15,525 bases of DNA from DATACN01 sp038215095. GTDB taxonomy: Bacteria; Actinomycetota; Thermoleophilia; Solirubrobacterales; Thermoleophilaceae. The stretch lies in contig JBBQRG010000068.1 in NCBI GenBank assembly GCA_038215095.1, forward strand, positions 1 to 15,525, written 5' to 3'. Position numbers and translations under genes: made by a program. The notes beneath the pieces were generated by a model. It was not told the origin of the DNA, ran no database searches, and worked only from the letters and a program-made list of their open reading frames with translations. The first letter of the stretch is position 1; every line of letters starts with the position of its first letter. Shown here piece after piece: positions 1 to 5,003 of this stretch.

Positions 1-39
1 GGACACCTCATCGCAGTTCGAACAGAGAAAACGGGGCAT
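1..39 (-). CDS. N-terminus of a zinc-ribbon-like protein (partial, runs off left edge)
   Basis: Thirteen codons are visible, reading MPRFLCSNCDEVS, and then the window ends. The C-x-x-C pair at residues 6 and 9 resembles the first half of a small zinc ribbon. A purine-rich AAGGAAGG lies five bases upstream of the ATG and can act as the ribosome site. Before the transposon inserted, this gene would have followed the PHP gene on the same strand, about 80 bases beyond its stop. Nothing more can be said about function. The call rests on a good start context and one motif, so it is tentative. Confidence 0.4.
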   Translation of the reverse strand, partial: MPRFLCSNCDEVS

Positions 40-110
40 GTGGACCTTCCTTGGTCGCAGGGGCCAAAAACCAACTGAATTGCAGCGCCTTCCGACCCTC
101 CCCGCAATGG

Positions 111-125
111 GGTAGAGACCCTACC
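111..125. terminator. Small hairpin past the ancestral PHP gene end
   Basis: GGTAG (111-115) pairs with CTACC (121-125) around a five-base loop. No T-run follows on either strand, so it is at best a weak terminator. The 3' arm lies inside the 12-bp direct repeat, so the transposon landed in this hairpin. The copy of the arm at 2869-2873 no longer has its partner. Confidence 0.3.
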
Positions 126-130
126 TTAGG
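119..130 (+). repeat. Left copy of 12-bp target-site direct repeat
   Basis: CCCTACCTTAGG occurs here and again at 2867-2878, immediately outside the inverted ends of the transposon. The bases on either side of the two copies differ, so the repeat is exactly 12 bp. This is the expected footprint of transposition. IS1595-family duplications are usually about 8 bp, so 12 is long. Confidence 0.85.
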
Positions 131-152
131 CGATGACATACATGGCTCACCC
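131..152 (+). repeat. Left terminal inverted repeat of the transposon
   Basis: It shares the core ATGACATAC and a terminal CACCC with the reverse complement of 2845-2866, with 18 of 22 positions identical. It starts directly after the left direct repeat. No third copy was noticed near the transposase stop, so the element extends to this end rather than stopping at 1888. Confidence 0.85.
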
Positions 153-211
153 AGCGCAGACTCGTAGCCTCGGTAGCAGCCACGAGAAACGCCGGGGATT
201 TTCCCGCGGTT

Positions 212-226
212 CCTCGTATAACGAGG
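212..226 (+). promoter_or_regulatory. Hairpin overlapping a -10-like box and the ribosome site of the first cargo gene
   Basis: CCTCGT (212-217) pairs perfectly with ACGAGG (221-226) around ATA. The 3' arm contains GAGG (223-226), the likely ribosome site for the ATG at 233. The same bases include TATAAC (217-222), one mismatch from the -10 consensus and 10 bases before the ATG. Either reading would limit expression from outside: a transcript reading in from the chromosome would hide the ribosome site, while one starting at this -10 would begin just upstream of the ATG. No convincing -35 was seen. Confidence 0.4.
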
Positions 227-232
227 TTAGTA

Positions 233-616
233 ATGGCGACCTCGCCCAACTCAACCGGCTTGCCCAGCTCGGCCCTCTTGGTCCGTGGTGGGCGGATGCT
301 GCGCGCCGACCTCGAAATCTCCGCCGAGACGCACTTCAACCGGGAGGGTCACTATGCCCTGTCGTTCTGGTCGGCTCCGGGCCTGAACGCAGCGGAGGTG
401 GCCGAGCGCATCGGCACGGAGGACCTGCCGCATGGCAGCATCCGCTCGGCCCCGGTAGGCCGGTTGCGCGAGCTAGGGTACGAAGTCATGTTCTCCGGCC
501 AGCCTTGGCATGTTTCGCTCGTCCTGCCTTCTCCACCGTCCGATGAGGATTGGGAGAATCTTGAGGACGCGTTCGGTCCGCCGGAGCCCAACCCGGTTTC
601 GCGAAGGCGAGCCTAG
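233..616 (+). CDS. Cargo protein A, unknown function (127 aa)
   Basis: This is the first gene of the transposon cargo operon. I do not recognise the family. The protein looks soluble, with no signal peptide or membrane segment. It has a predicted alpha/beta character around residues 24-100, including the segments HFNREGHYALSFWSAPGL and LRELGYEVMFSGQPWHVSLV. It has an acidic DEDWENLEDAFG stretch near residue 104 and a proline- and arginine-rich C-terminus. The ATG at 233 is chosen because GAGG lies six bases upstream; ATG at 293 is the next in-frame option. Its stop overlaps the ribosome site of the next gene, so translation of the two is probably coupled. It is probably real, because the downstream genes share spacing and strand with it. 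Confidence 0.65.
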   Translation: MATSPNSTGLPSSALLVRGGRMLRADLEISAETHFNREGHYALSFWSAPGLNAAEVAERIGTEDLPHGSIRSAPVGRLRELGYEVMFSGQPWHVSLVLPSPPSDEDWENLEDAFGPPEPNPVSRRRA

Positions 617-626
617 GAGTACAGCG

Positions 627-971
627 ATGCTGACGTTGCGTGTGGATTTCAATGATCGGACGGAGGACGGGCGACTGGTTGCGCTCGTCCGCCTTGCCTC
701 GGGTATCCCTCGCCCGCCTCGGGCGGGTGACGCTGCGGCGCTCCGTGACGGTGAGGGCAACCGGGCCGAGGGGCGCGTCGAGCGGATCGACGGGGCGCTC
801 GCCTTCGTCGTCCCGGATTGGTCTACCTGGATACCCGTCGAGAGCTTGTCAAGGCCGACCATTGGCGTCGAATCCGAAGATGATCTAGAGCCCTTTACGG
901 CCCCTTCATCCCTCGCCACTTCGTGGAAACGCCACACCGAGCGGGACCACGGAGGGGAACCGGTCTCATAA
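627..971 (+). CDS. Cargo protein B, unknown function (114 aa)
   Basis: A small protein with a strand-rich first two thirds (for example LTLRVDFNDR, RLVALVRLAS and ALAFVVPDWSTWIPVE) and a polar, charged tail. No signal peptide, membrane helix or catalytic motif is seen, and I cannot name the family. The ATG at 627 is preferred over upstream in-frame starts because AGGAG (615-619) sits seven bases before it and overlaps the stop of protein A. The gap to A is 10 bases and to the next gene 17 bases. The tight spacing suggests that A and B are made together and may act as a pair. Confidence 0.65.
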   Translation: MLTLRVDFNDRTEDGRLVALVRLASGIPRPPRAGDAAALRDGEGNRAEGRVERIDGALAFVVPDWSTWIPVESLSRPTIGVESEDDLEPFTAPSSLATSWKRHTERDHGGEPVS

Positions 972-976
972 GGCGC

Positions 977-982
977 TAGCTT
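977..982 (+). promoter_or_regulatory. -10-like box TAGCTT for a leaderless start at 989
   Basis: TAGCTT ends six bases before the ATG at 989. No Shine-Dalgarno is present there. This matches the TANNNT box at 6-7 bases from the start codon seen at several other genes in the window. It suggests that the last two cargo genes can be transcribed separately. No -35 was identified. Confidence 0.4.
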
Positions 983-988
983 CCGCGC

Positions 989-1399
989 ATGGAAGTCACC
1001 ATGCTCCTATGCGACGCCGCCGACCAGGTCGGGGGCAAGCTCTACATCATGGGTGGCGGTTGGACCCATCTTCTGTACGCCGACCAGCCAACGAGTATGG
1101 CTCTCGCGATTGTCCTCGGTGTTTCCTGGAACGAGACGAACGAACGGCACCTTGTCGAGGCTGCCTTAAGGACCGACGATGGCGAACAGGTACTGGTGCA
1201 GGGCCAGCCCGTGGTGCAATCCGGGCAGATCGAAGTCGGGCGACCGGCAGGACTAAAACCGGGGAGCACACTGAACACTCCGCTTGCGATGAGCTTCCAC
1301 GGACTTGCCCTCCCGGCCGGCGGCTATGTTTGGGATCTACACGTCAACCGAGAGCTAATGGCCCGCGCGGCTTTCCGTGTCGGCCCGTTTCCGGCCTAG
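989..1399 (+). CDS. DUF6941-like protein (136 aa)
   Basis: The N-terminus MEVTMLLCDAADQVGGKLYIMGGGW and the later SWNETNERH, the GRPAGLKPGS segment and LPAGGYVWDLHVN match my recollection of the DUF6941 family. That family is a set of short strand-rich proteins of unknown function, common in actinobacteria. No signal peptide or membrane segment is seen, and no catalytic residues can be proposed. The ATG at 989 gives the usual family N-terminus and appears leaderless. The stop codon overlaps a GGGAGG ribosome site for the next gene. As a passenger of a transposon it is out of its usual chromosomal context. The family call is from memory and the function is unknown. Confidence 0.65.
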   Translation: MEVTMLLCDAADQVGGKLYIMGGGWTHLLYADQPTSMALAIVLGVSWNETNERHLVEAALRTDDGEQVLVQGQPVVQSGQIEVGRPAGLKPGSTLNTPLAMSFHGLALPAGGYVWDLHVNRELMARAAFRVGPFPA

Positions 1400-1409
1400 G
1401 GAGGTAGTC

Positions 1410-1601
1410 ATGGAGGCAGGATTCTCAACGACGAACCCAGGTAGCGAAACCGTCAGGATCATCCCTACGGAGCCAGAGGAACCAGATGTCCGTCCCGATG
1501 AGTTTGACCGGTTCGAGGACTTGACTCGCAAGCTCGTCAACGTGCCGAAGTCGGAGCTTGACGAGGAGCGGGAGAATGAGTCCCAGGACCACCGGGCCTG
1601 A
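1410..1601 (+). CDS. Small charged cargo protein D (63 aa)
   Basis: The last cargo gene encodes a short, acidic protein. An unstructured proline-rich first half is followed by a predicted helix around residues 32-55, EFDRFEDLTRKLVNVPKSEL. Short bacterial proteins with a similar 'LTRKLV-VPKSE-DE' helix are common and uncharacterised, and some sit beside small partner genes. The ATG at 1410 is set by GGGAGG six bases upstream, overlapping the end of the DUF6941-like gene. An antitoxin-like or adaptor role is possible but is only a guess. Confidence 0.6.
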   Translation: MEAGFSTTNPGSETVRIIPTEPEEPDVRPDEFDRFEDLTRKLVNVPKSELDEERENESQDHRA

Positions 1602-1635
1602 AGGCAGGACGTTTCGGGTAAGCGTTGAATTGGAG

Positions 1636-1682
1636 AGAGGGCTTTAGGGCTTTAGCCGCTGCGCGGCTGCCCGCCACCCTCT
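1636..1682. terminator. Nested hairpin between the converging cargo operon and small ORF
   Basis: An outer stem AGAGGG/CCCTCT (1636-1641 and 1677-1682) encloses an inner perfect stem AGCCGC/GCGGCT (1654-1659 and 1663-1668) with a three-base loop. GGGCTTTA is also repeated in tandem from 1640. It sits between the stop of protein D and the stop of the minus-strand small ORF, where a two-way terminator is expected. There is no clear T-run. Confidence 0.4.
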
Positions 1683-1690
1683 GTGACTAG

Positions 1691-1774
1691 CTAGTCCTTC
1701 CGCTTACCAGCCAGCTGATTGCCCAGCTGGATGGCTTGCAGGAGGACGATTGCCATGACTAGTGGATCTGCCAT
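1691..1774 (-). CDS. 27-aa hydrophobic small protein with strong ribosome site
   Basis: The ORF encodes MADPLVMAIVLLQAIQLG followed by a polar, positively charged end (NQLAGKRKD). Residues 5-18 form one hydrophobic stretch, short for a membrane helix but compatible with a peripheral or single-pass peptide with its positive end in the cytoplasm. The start is convincing because AAAGGAGG (1779-1786) lies four bases before the ATG, the best Shine-Dalgarno in the window. It lies downstream of the transposase on the same strand, 113 bases after its stop, and converges with the cargo operon. The upstream leader can fold over the ribosome site. No family is recognised. It could be a leader peptide, a small regulator of transposition or a small toxin-like peptide. 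It could also be a chance ORF, although the strong ribosome site argues against that. Confidence 0.5.
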   Translation of the reverse strand: MADPLVMAIVLLQAIQLGNQLAGKRKD

Positions 1775-1781
1775 GGCACCT

Positions 1782-1848
1782 CCTTTGCCGACCTTGTTTC
1801 CAAGGCGGGGTTTCCTTGGAGCCGGTCCGAATCCCCGACTGGCAAAGG
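1782..1848 (-). promoter_or_regulatory. Structured leader (three-way junction) hiding the Shine-Dalgarno of the small ORF
   Basis: Reading the minus strand, CCTTTGCC (1848-1841) pairs with GGCAAAGG (1789-1782), an 8-bp closing stem. Inside it are CGGGG/CCCCG (1837-1833 with 1810-1806) and, directly adjacent, CCTTG-GAAA-CAAGG (1805-1792), a hairpin with a GNRA loop. The closing stem contains the AAAGG half of the ribosome site of the 27-codon ORF. A competing perfect stem, CCAAGG (1819-1814) with CCTTGG (1805-1800), would break both inner stems. Two exclusive folds over a ribosome site are typical of riboswitches or attenuators. No known class was recognised. Confidence 0.45.
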
Positions 1849-1858
1849 GATGGACTGG

Positions 1859-1873
1859 CCCTGGAAACCAGGG
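1859..1873. other. Hairpin just past the transposase stop
   Basis: CCCTGG (1859-1864) and CCAGGG (1868-1873) form a perfect six-pair stem with a three-base loop, 14 bases beyond the transposase stop at 1888. No T-run follows on the minus strand, so it may only partly stop transcription, or it may belong to the structured leader that follows. Confidence 0.35.
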
Positions 1874-1887
1874 GAGTTCTGGGAAGT

Positions 1888-2820
1888 CTAGTGCTGGACC
1901 TTGCCGGTTAATCCGGCGTAAGTGAGCCGCCGTCCGGTTACGGCGCGTAGGACGGCCGCGAATCGACCGTAGTCGTCAAGCTCGCGCAGGTTGTAGGCGA
2001 ACAGCCGCTCGTGCAGGTAGCGGAACAGGTGGAACGGCTCAACGCTGACGTAGGTGCCGTTCAGCCCGCGCTTGAGCAGGCTCCAGAAGTTCTCGATGCC
2101 GTTGGTGTGGGCGCGGCCATCGACGTACTTCTCGGCGTGATCGACGGTCGCATGGTTGTAGGCGAAGTCCAGGCCGCTGTAGCTGCGGAGGTCGTCGGTA
2201 TAGACGGTTGAGCCGTACATGACGTTGTCGGCGACCTGCTTCTGCAAGGTGCGGCGCTTGGTATCGGGGATCACGCTGGCGCGGGTCTCGCCGTCGCGCT
2301 GGCGGACGCCGACGACGATGGTCTTGTCCGCTGTGCCCCTGCTGGTGATCTTCTGGTCGCGGACGCCCTTGTGCATGTTCCGGGCCTTGCCGCCGATGTA
2401 GGTCTCGTCAACCTCGACCTCGCCGTTGAGCTTGTCGAAGCTCCCGGTCTGCATCGCGAGCCGGATGCGATGCAGCATGAACCACGCCGACTTCTGCGTG
2501 ACGCCAAGTGCCCGACCAAGCTCATGCGACGAGATGCCGTTCTTCGAGTTGGCGGTGAGCCACACGGCGGGCAGCCACTTGTCGAGACCTAGCGGCGAGT
2601 CCTCGAAGATCGTCCCGAGCTTCACCGAGAACTGCTTCTCGCAGCCCTTGCACTTCCAGATGCCGCGAGTGCTCAGGAACGAGTGCTCCACCGAGCCGCA
2701 ACGCGGGCAGACCGGGCCACTCGGCCAGCGCAGATTGGCTACGAACTCCCTACAAACGTCCAGATCGGAGAAGTAGCGGATGGATTCAAGAAGCGTTTCC
2801 GGTAGCCGTTTCGTACTCAC
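1888..2820 (-). CDS. IS1595-family DDE transposase with N-terminal zinc ribbon (310 aa)
   Basis: The protein has the IS1595 (ISXO2-like) layout. An N-terminal zinc ribbon carries C38-P-R-C41 and C57-K-G-C60, followed by a helix-turn-helix-like region (about residues 97-120) and the catalytic core. Visible core motifs are VEVDETYIGGK with D138, VYTDDLRSY with D209/D210, and H238-T-N240-G-I-E243-NFW-SLLK250. It cuts and joins the element ends. The length is normal and the frame is intact, so it is probably functional. The GTG at 2820 is chosen because a well-spaced promoter in and beside the right inverted repeat would start the transcript at or next to it. The gene reads inward from the right end, toward the small ORF. 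Confidence 0.92.
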   Translation of the reverse strand: MSTKRLPETLLESIRYFSDLDVCREFVANLRWPSGPVCPRCGSVEHSFLSTRGIWKCKGCEKQFSVKLGTIFEDSPLGLDKWLPAVWLTANSKNGISSHELGRALGVTQKSAWFMLHRIRLAMQTGSFDKLNGEVEVDETYIGGKARNMHKGVRDQKITSRGTADKTIVVGVRQRDGETRASVIPDTKRRTLQKQVADNVMYGSTVYTDDLRSYSGLDFAYNHATVDHAEKYVDGRAHTNGIENFWSLLKRGLNGTYVSVEPFHLFRYLHERLFAYNLRELDDYGRFAAVLRAVTGRRLTYAGLTGKVQH

Positions 2821-2826
2821 AGGGTG

Positions 2827-2855
2827 AGCTTACTACGTCACCCCGGGTGCGTCAA
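2827..2855 (-). promoter_or_regulatory. Transposase promoter, -35 within the right inverted repeat
   Basis: On the minus strand TTGACG (2855-2850) is followed after 17 bases by TAAGCT (2832-2827), which ends six bases before the GTG at 2820. Spacing and boxes fit a sigma-70-type promoter with a leaderless transcript. The -35 lies inside the inverted repeat, so transposase binding at this end could repress its own gene. Confidence 0.55.
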
Positions 2856-2866
2856 GTATGTCATTG
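2845..2866 (-). repeat. Right terminal inverted repeat of the transposon
   Basis: Its reverse complement matches 131-152 at 18 of 22 positions and abuts the right direct repeat. A related CTCACCC motif also occurs about 20 bases further in, at 2823-2829 on the minus strand. It may be a second binding site for the transposase. Confidence 0.85.
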
Positions 2867-2878
2867 CCCTACCTTAGG
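2867..2878 (+). repeat. Right copy of 12-bp target-site direct repeat
   Basis: An identical copy of 119-130. It includes the TAG stop codon of the PHP gene (2869-2871 on the minus strand), so the duplication preserved both the stop and the last codons of that gene. Confidence 0.85.
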
Positions 2879-3903
2879 TAAAGAGGATTTGACAAAACCC
2901 AGGTGCGCTCGCGGCCGTGGCGCTCGAGCCGCGCCTCGACTCGGTAGACGCCCGGCTCCTCGACGTCGTGGACGAGCGCCGGGCCGTCGCGCGCGGCGAT
3001 CTCCTCGCCGTTGCGGAGCAGCCGGAGGCGCGCCGGAGCGGGCAGCACCGCGTGCAGCGAGTAGCGGCCGGCCGGCGCCTCGGCGCCCATCGGGACGTCG
3101 CCCTCGGGGCCCTCGGCCCAGAAGCGGAAGCCGCGCGCAGGCGCCAGGGCGTCCACGGCGATGTACGAGCGTCCGTCGCGCAGCGCGGCGAAGACCTGCT
3201 CGCGGTCGTGCTTCAGCTCGCCCGCCGGCTGCTCCTCGCAGAGCACGTGCGTGCGGATGAAGCGAAACGAGCGCGAGTAGCTCATCAGCCGAATCGGCAC
3301 GAACGGTCCGACCCGCTTGCCGAACTGGTGGGCGTCGAGCCCGCCGATCGCGGGCACGCGCCGATCGGCGCAGAGGCGGTCCCACTCGCGCATGTTCAGC
3401 TCGGGCGGGTGGTCGAGCGCCCTCAGCGGAGCGGCGAGGAAGGCCAGCACCGCGCGGATGCTCGCCAGGCGCTCCGCGGAGTCGGTGGCGAAGCTCCACA
3501 GCTCGACGCCGTCGGCGGCGTCGACGTCGTCGAAGGGCATGCCGTCGCGCTTGAAGCGCTCGGAGCCGCCCGACCAGGGGTGGGCCGCGAAGCCGAAGCC
3601 CCCGGCGTCGCGCACGGCCCGGCAGATCCCGGCGGCCGAAAGGCCGCGGTGGCGCACGTGGTGGTCCACCCCGAAGCTGAGGTAGTGGTTGCCGCCGAGC
3701 GGGCTGACCTCCTCGCCCACCAGCAGCAGCACGGGGCCGTGCCAGCCCTCGTCGCCGTTCCTCTTCGCCTTCAGCGTGTCGTGGTCGGTGAGCAGCACCA
3801 CGTCCACTTGCGCGCGTTTCGCCGCGGCCATGATCTCCGGCACGGTGCCCGTGCCGTCCGAGTAGGTCGAGTGCAGGTGGATCACGCAGGCCAGGTCATG
3901 CAC
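2869..3903 (-). CDS. PHP-domain metal-dependent phosphoesterase (344 aa)
   Basis: The N-terminal PHP domain shows H9-L-H11-STYSD16-G, LLTD40-H41-D42, GEEVSPLGGNHYL, AAHPW and GGLDAHQFG. These are the usual metal-binding histidines and aspartates of PHP phosphoesterases. Proteins of this class hydrolyse phosphate esters, but the substrate here is unknown. The last 100 residues look like a strand-rich accessory domain ending in WVLSNPLYLR, a typical ending for such proteins. The C-terminus is therefore intact although the transposon begins three bases past the stop. The GTG at 3903 is preferred because TAGCGT lies seven bases upstream; GTG at 3885 is the alternative. The gene is divergent from the MBL-fold gene with only 18 bases between them, and it lost its original downstream region to the insertion. 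Confidence 0.85.
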   Translation of the reverse strand: MHDLACVIHLHSTYSDGTGTVPEIMAAAKRAQVDVVLLTDHDTLKAKRNGDEGWHGPVLLLVGEEVSPLGGNHYLSFGVDHHVRHRGLSAAGICRAVRDAGGFGFAAHPWSGGSERFKRDGMPFDDVDAADGVELWSFATDSAERLASIRAVLAFLAAPLRALDHPPELNMREWDRLCADRRVPAIGGLDAHQFGKRVGPFVPIRLMSYSRSFRFIRTHVLCEEQPAGELKHDREQVFAALRDGRSYIAVDALAPARGFRFWAEGPEGDVPMGAEAPAGRYSLHAVLPAPARLRLLRNGEEIAARDGPALVHDVEEPGVYRVEARLERHGRERTWVLSNPLYLR

Positions 3904-3909
3904 TCCCGG

Positions 3910-3916
3910 TACGCTA
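3910..3916. promoter_or_regulatory. Overlapping divergent -10 boxes
   Basis: TACGCTA contains TACGCT for the plus strand (six bases before the ATG at 3922) and TAGCGT for the minus strand (seven bases before the GTG at 3903). The 18-base gap has no room for Shine-Dalgarno leaders, so both transcripts would be leaderless. RNA polymerase could probably not use both directions at once. Confidence 0.5.
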
Positions 3917-3921
3917 GAAGC

Positions 3922-5001
3922 ATGGCCACGATCGAGAGCCCCGAGGCCGTCGGCATCCGCCCGTTCCACGAGTTCGACGACGCGAACCGGGCCTGGCCGC
4001 GAGGCGACCGGCTCGAGTCGATCCGTGCCGCGGCGGGCGATTTCCGCGCTCGCTTCAAGGCCCAGGGCCAGGTCACCGGGGTCAAGACCGTGGACCTGGT
4101 GACCGCCGGCTACCCGCTGAAGTACGCGTTCGGCGGGGCCGCCTGGGGTCCCAACCCGTTCGTGAACATCACGAACCGCATGCTGATCGTGCAGTTCCTC
4201 GACTTCGAGGGCGCGCGCCGCACGCTCGTGTGGGAGCCCACCGTGCCCGAGGGCTCGGCGGAGGCGCCCTTCTACGCGCAGCTGATCGACCGCTATGGCG
4301 AGTGGCTGTCCGACAACGTGCTCTCCACCGAACACAACACCGTCGCGGACGCGCTGGCGAAAGCCGGCCTGGCGCCCGCCGACGTGGACTTCGTGGCCTT
4401 CGACCACCTGCACGTGCAGGACCTGCGCATCCTGATGGGCACCGACGAGCACGAGCCGTTCTTCCCGAACGCCCGCTTCCTGCACCAGCGCAGGGAGGTG
4501 GACACCTTCCGCTCGCCGCACCCGATGCAGTGGGCCTGGTACGTGCCGGGCGGCATGGACGGCGTGCGCGAGGAGGAGCAGGTGCTGCTCGACGGCGACG
4601 TGGAGCTGGGCGTGGGCGTGGCGCTGATGGCCACCCCCGGCCACACCGACGGCAACCAGTCGCTCGTGATCAACACGCCGGAGGGCATCTGGGTCTCGTC
4701 CGAGAACGGCGTGGCGGCCGACAACTGGCACCCCTACCTGTCCAAGATCAGGGGCGTGCGCAAGGAGGCCGAGTTCATGGGCCGCGAGGTGATCCTCAAC
4801 TCGAACACGCTCGAGGACTCGCTCGACCAGTACGACTCGATGGTCAAGGAGAAGGCGGTGGCCGACCCGAACGCGCGCGACCCGCGCTTCGCGAACGTGT
4901 TCCCCTCCTCCGAGATGCCGGCCCTGAAGCGCCAGTGGCCGATCGCGCCGAGCTTCACCTACGGCGGCATCGACTACGGACGCATCGAGCCCCCCGGCTG
5001 A
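3922..5001 (+). CDS. Metallo-beta-lactamase-fold protein (359 aa)
   Basis: The central FDHLHVQDL segment (H162, H164, D167) and the later ATPGHTDGNQSLVI (H241) mark a metallo-beta-lactamase fold. Such enzymes bind one or two metal ions and mostly hydrolyse esters, thioesters or lactones. The usual H-x-H-x-D-H is here H-x-H-x-Q-D, so the second metal site may be changed. The N-terminal 60 residues are outside the core fold. No signal peptide is seen, so it is cytoplasmic. The ATG at 3922 follows a -10-like box with no leader. The next gene starts two bases after the stop, so they form an operon. The substrate is unknown. Confidence 0.75.
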   Translation: MATIESPEAVGIRPFHEFDDANRAWPRGDRLESIRAAAGDFRARFKAQGQVTGVKTVDLVTAGYPLKYAFGGAAWGPNPFVNITNRMLIVQFLDFEGARRTLVWEPTVPEGSAEAPFYAQLIDRYGEWLSDNVLSTEHNTVADALAKAGLAPADVDFVAFDHLHVQDLRILMGTDEHEPFFPNARFLHQRREVDTFRSPHPMQWAWYVPGGMDGVREEEQVLLDGDVELGVGVALMATPGHTDGNQSLVINTPEGIWVSSENGVAADNWHPYLSKIRGVRKEAEFMGREVILNSNTLEDSLDQYDSMVKEKAVADPNARDPRFANVFPSSEMPALKRQWPIAPSFTYGGIDYGRIEPPG

Positions 5002-5003
5002 CC

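Larger units (their letters stand above)
131..2866. mobile_element. IS1595-family transposon with passenger genes
   Basis: The boundaries come from three agreeing signals. There are 22-bp inverted ends with 18 identities (131-152 and 2845-2866). A perfect 12-bp direct repeat flanks them with no gap. The transposase gene begins just inside the right end. The element is about 2.7 kb, against about 1 kb for a plain insertion sequence. The extra length holds four plus-strand cargo genes (233-1601) and a minus-strand 27-codon ORF with a structured leader (1691-1848). By eye its G+C is lower than in the flanking chromosome. IS1595-family elements with passenger genes are known. The flanking PHP gene is not broken, and both ends are well preserved, which suggests a fairly recent and possibly active insertion. 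Confidence 0.85.

Noticed and set aside
119..130. An 8-bp target duplication, the IS1595 norm
   Set aside because: The 12-bp repeat meets the inverted ends exactly; taking only 8 bp would leave the two ends unaligned.
1782..1848. Possible tRNA or tRNA-like gene (8-bp outer stem, arms, GGTCCGAATCCCCG on the plus strand)
   Set aside because: The T-arm does not pair properly, no anticodon arm of normal size exists, and the minus-strand fold fits a leader upstream of an ORF better.
2869..2900. PHP gene truncated by the transposon
   Set aside because: The stop is within the direct repeat and the protein ends with the usual SNPLYLR-like tail, so the gene is whole.
2917..3921. Plus-strand reading frame joined to the MBL-fold gene
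   Set aside because: It is the antisense of the PHP gene; the MBL-fold protein begins at the ATG at 3922, which has its own promoter-like box.
2869..4731. Very long minus-strand ORF continuing past the PHP start into the MBL-fold gene
   Set aside because: Beyond 3903 it is the antisense of the MBL-fold gene, with low-complexity composition and no family motifs; a GC-rich frame artefact.
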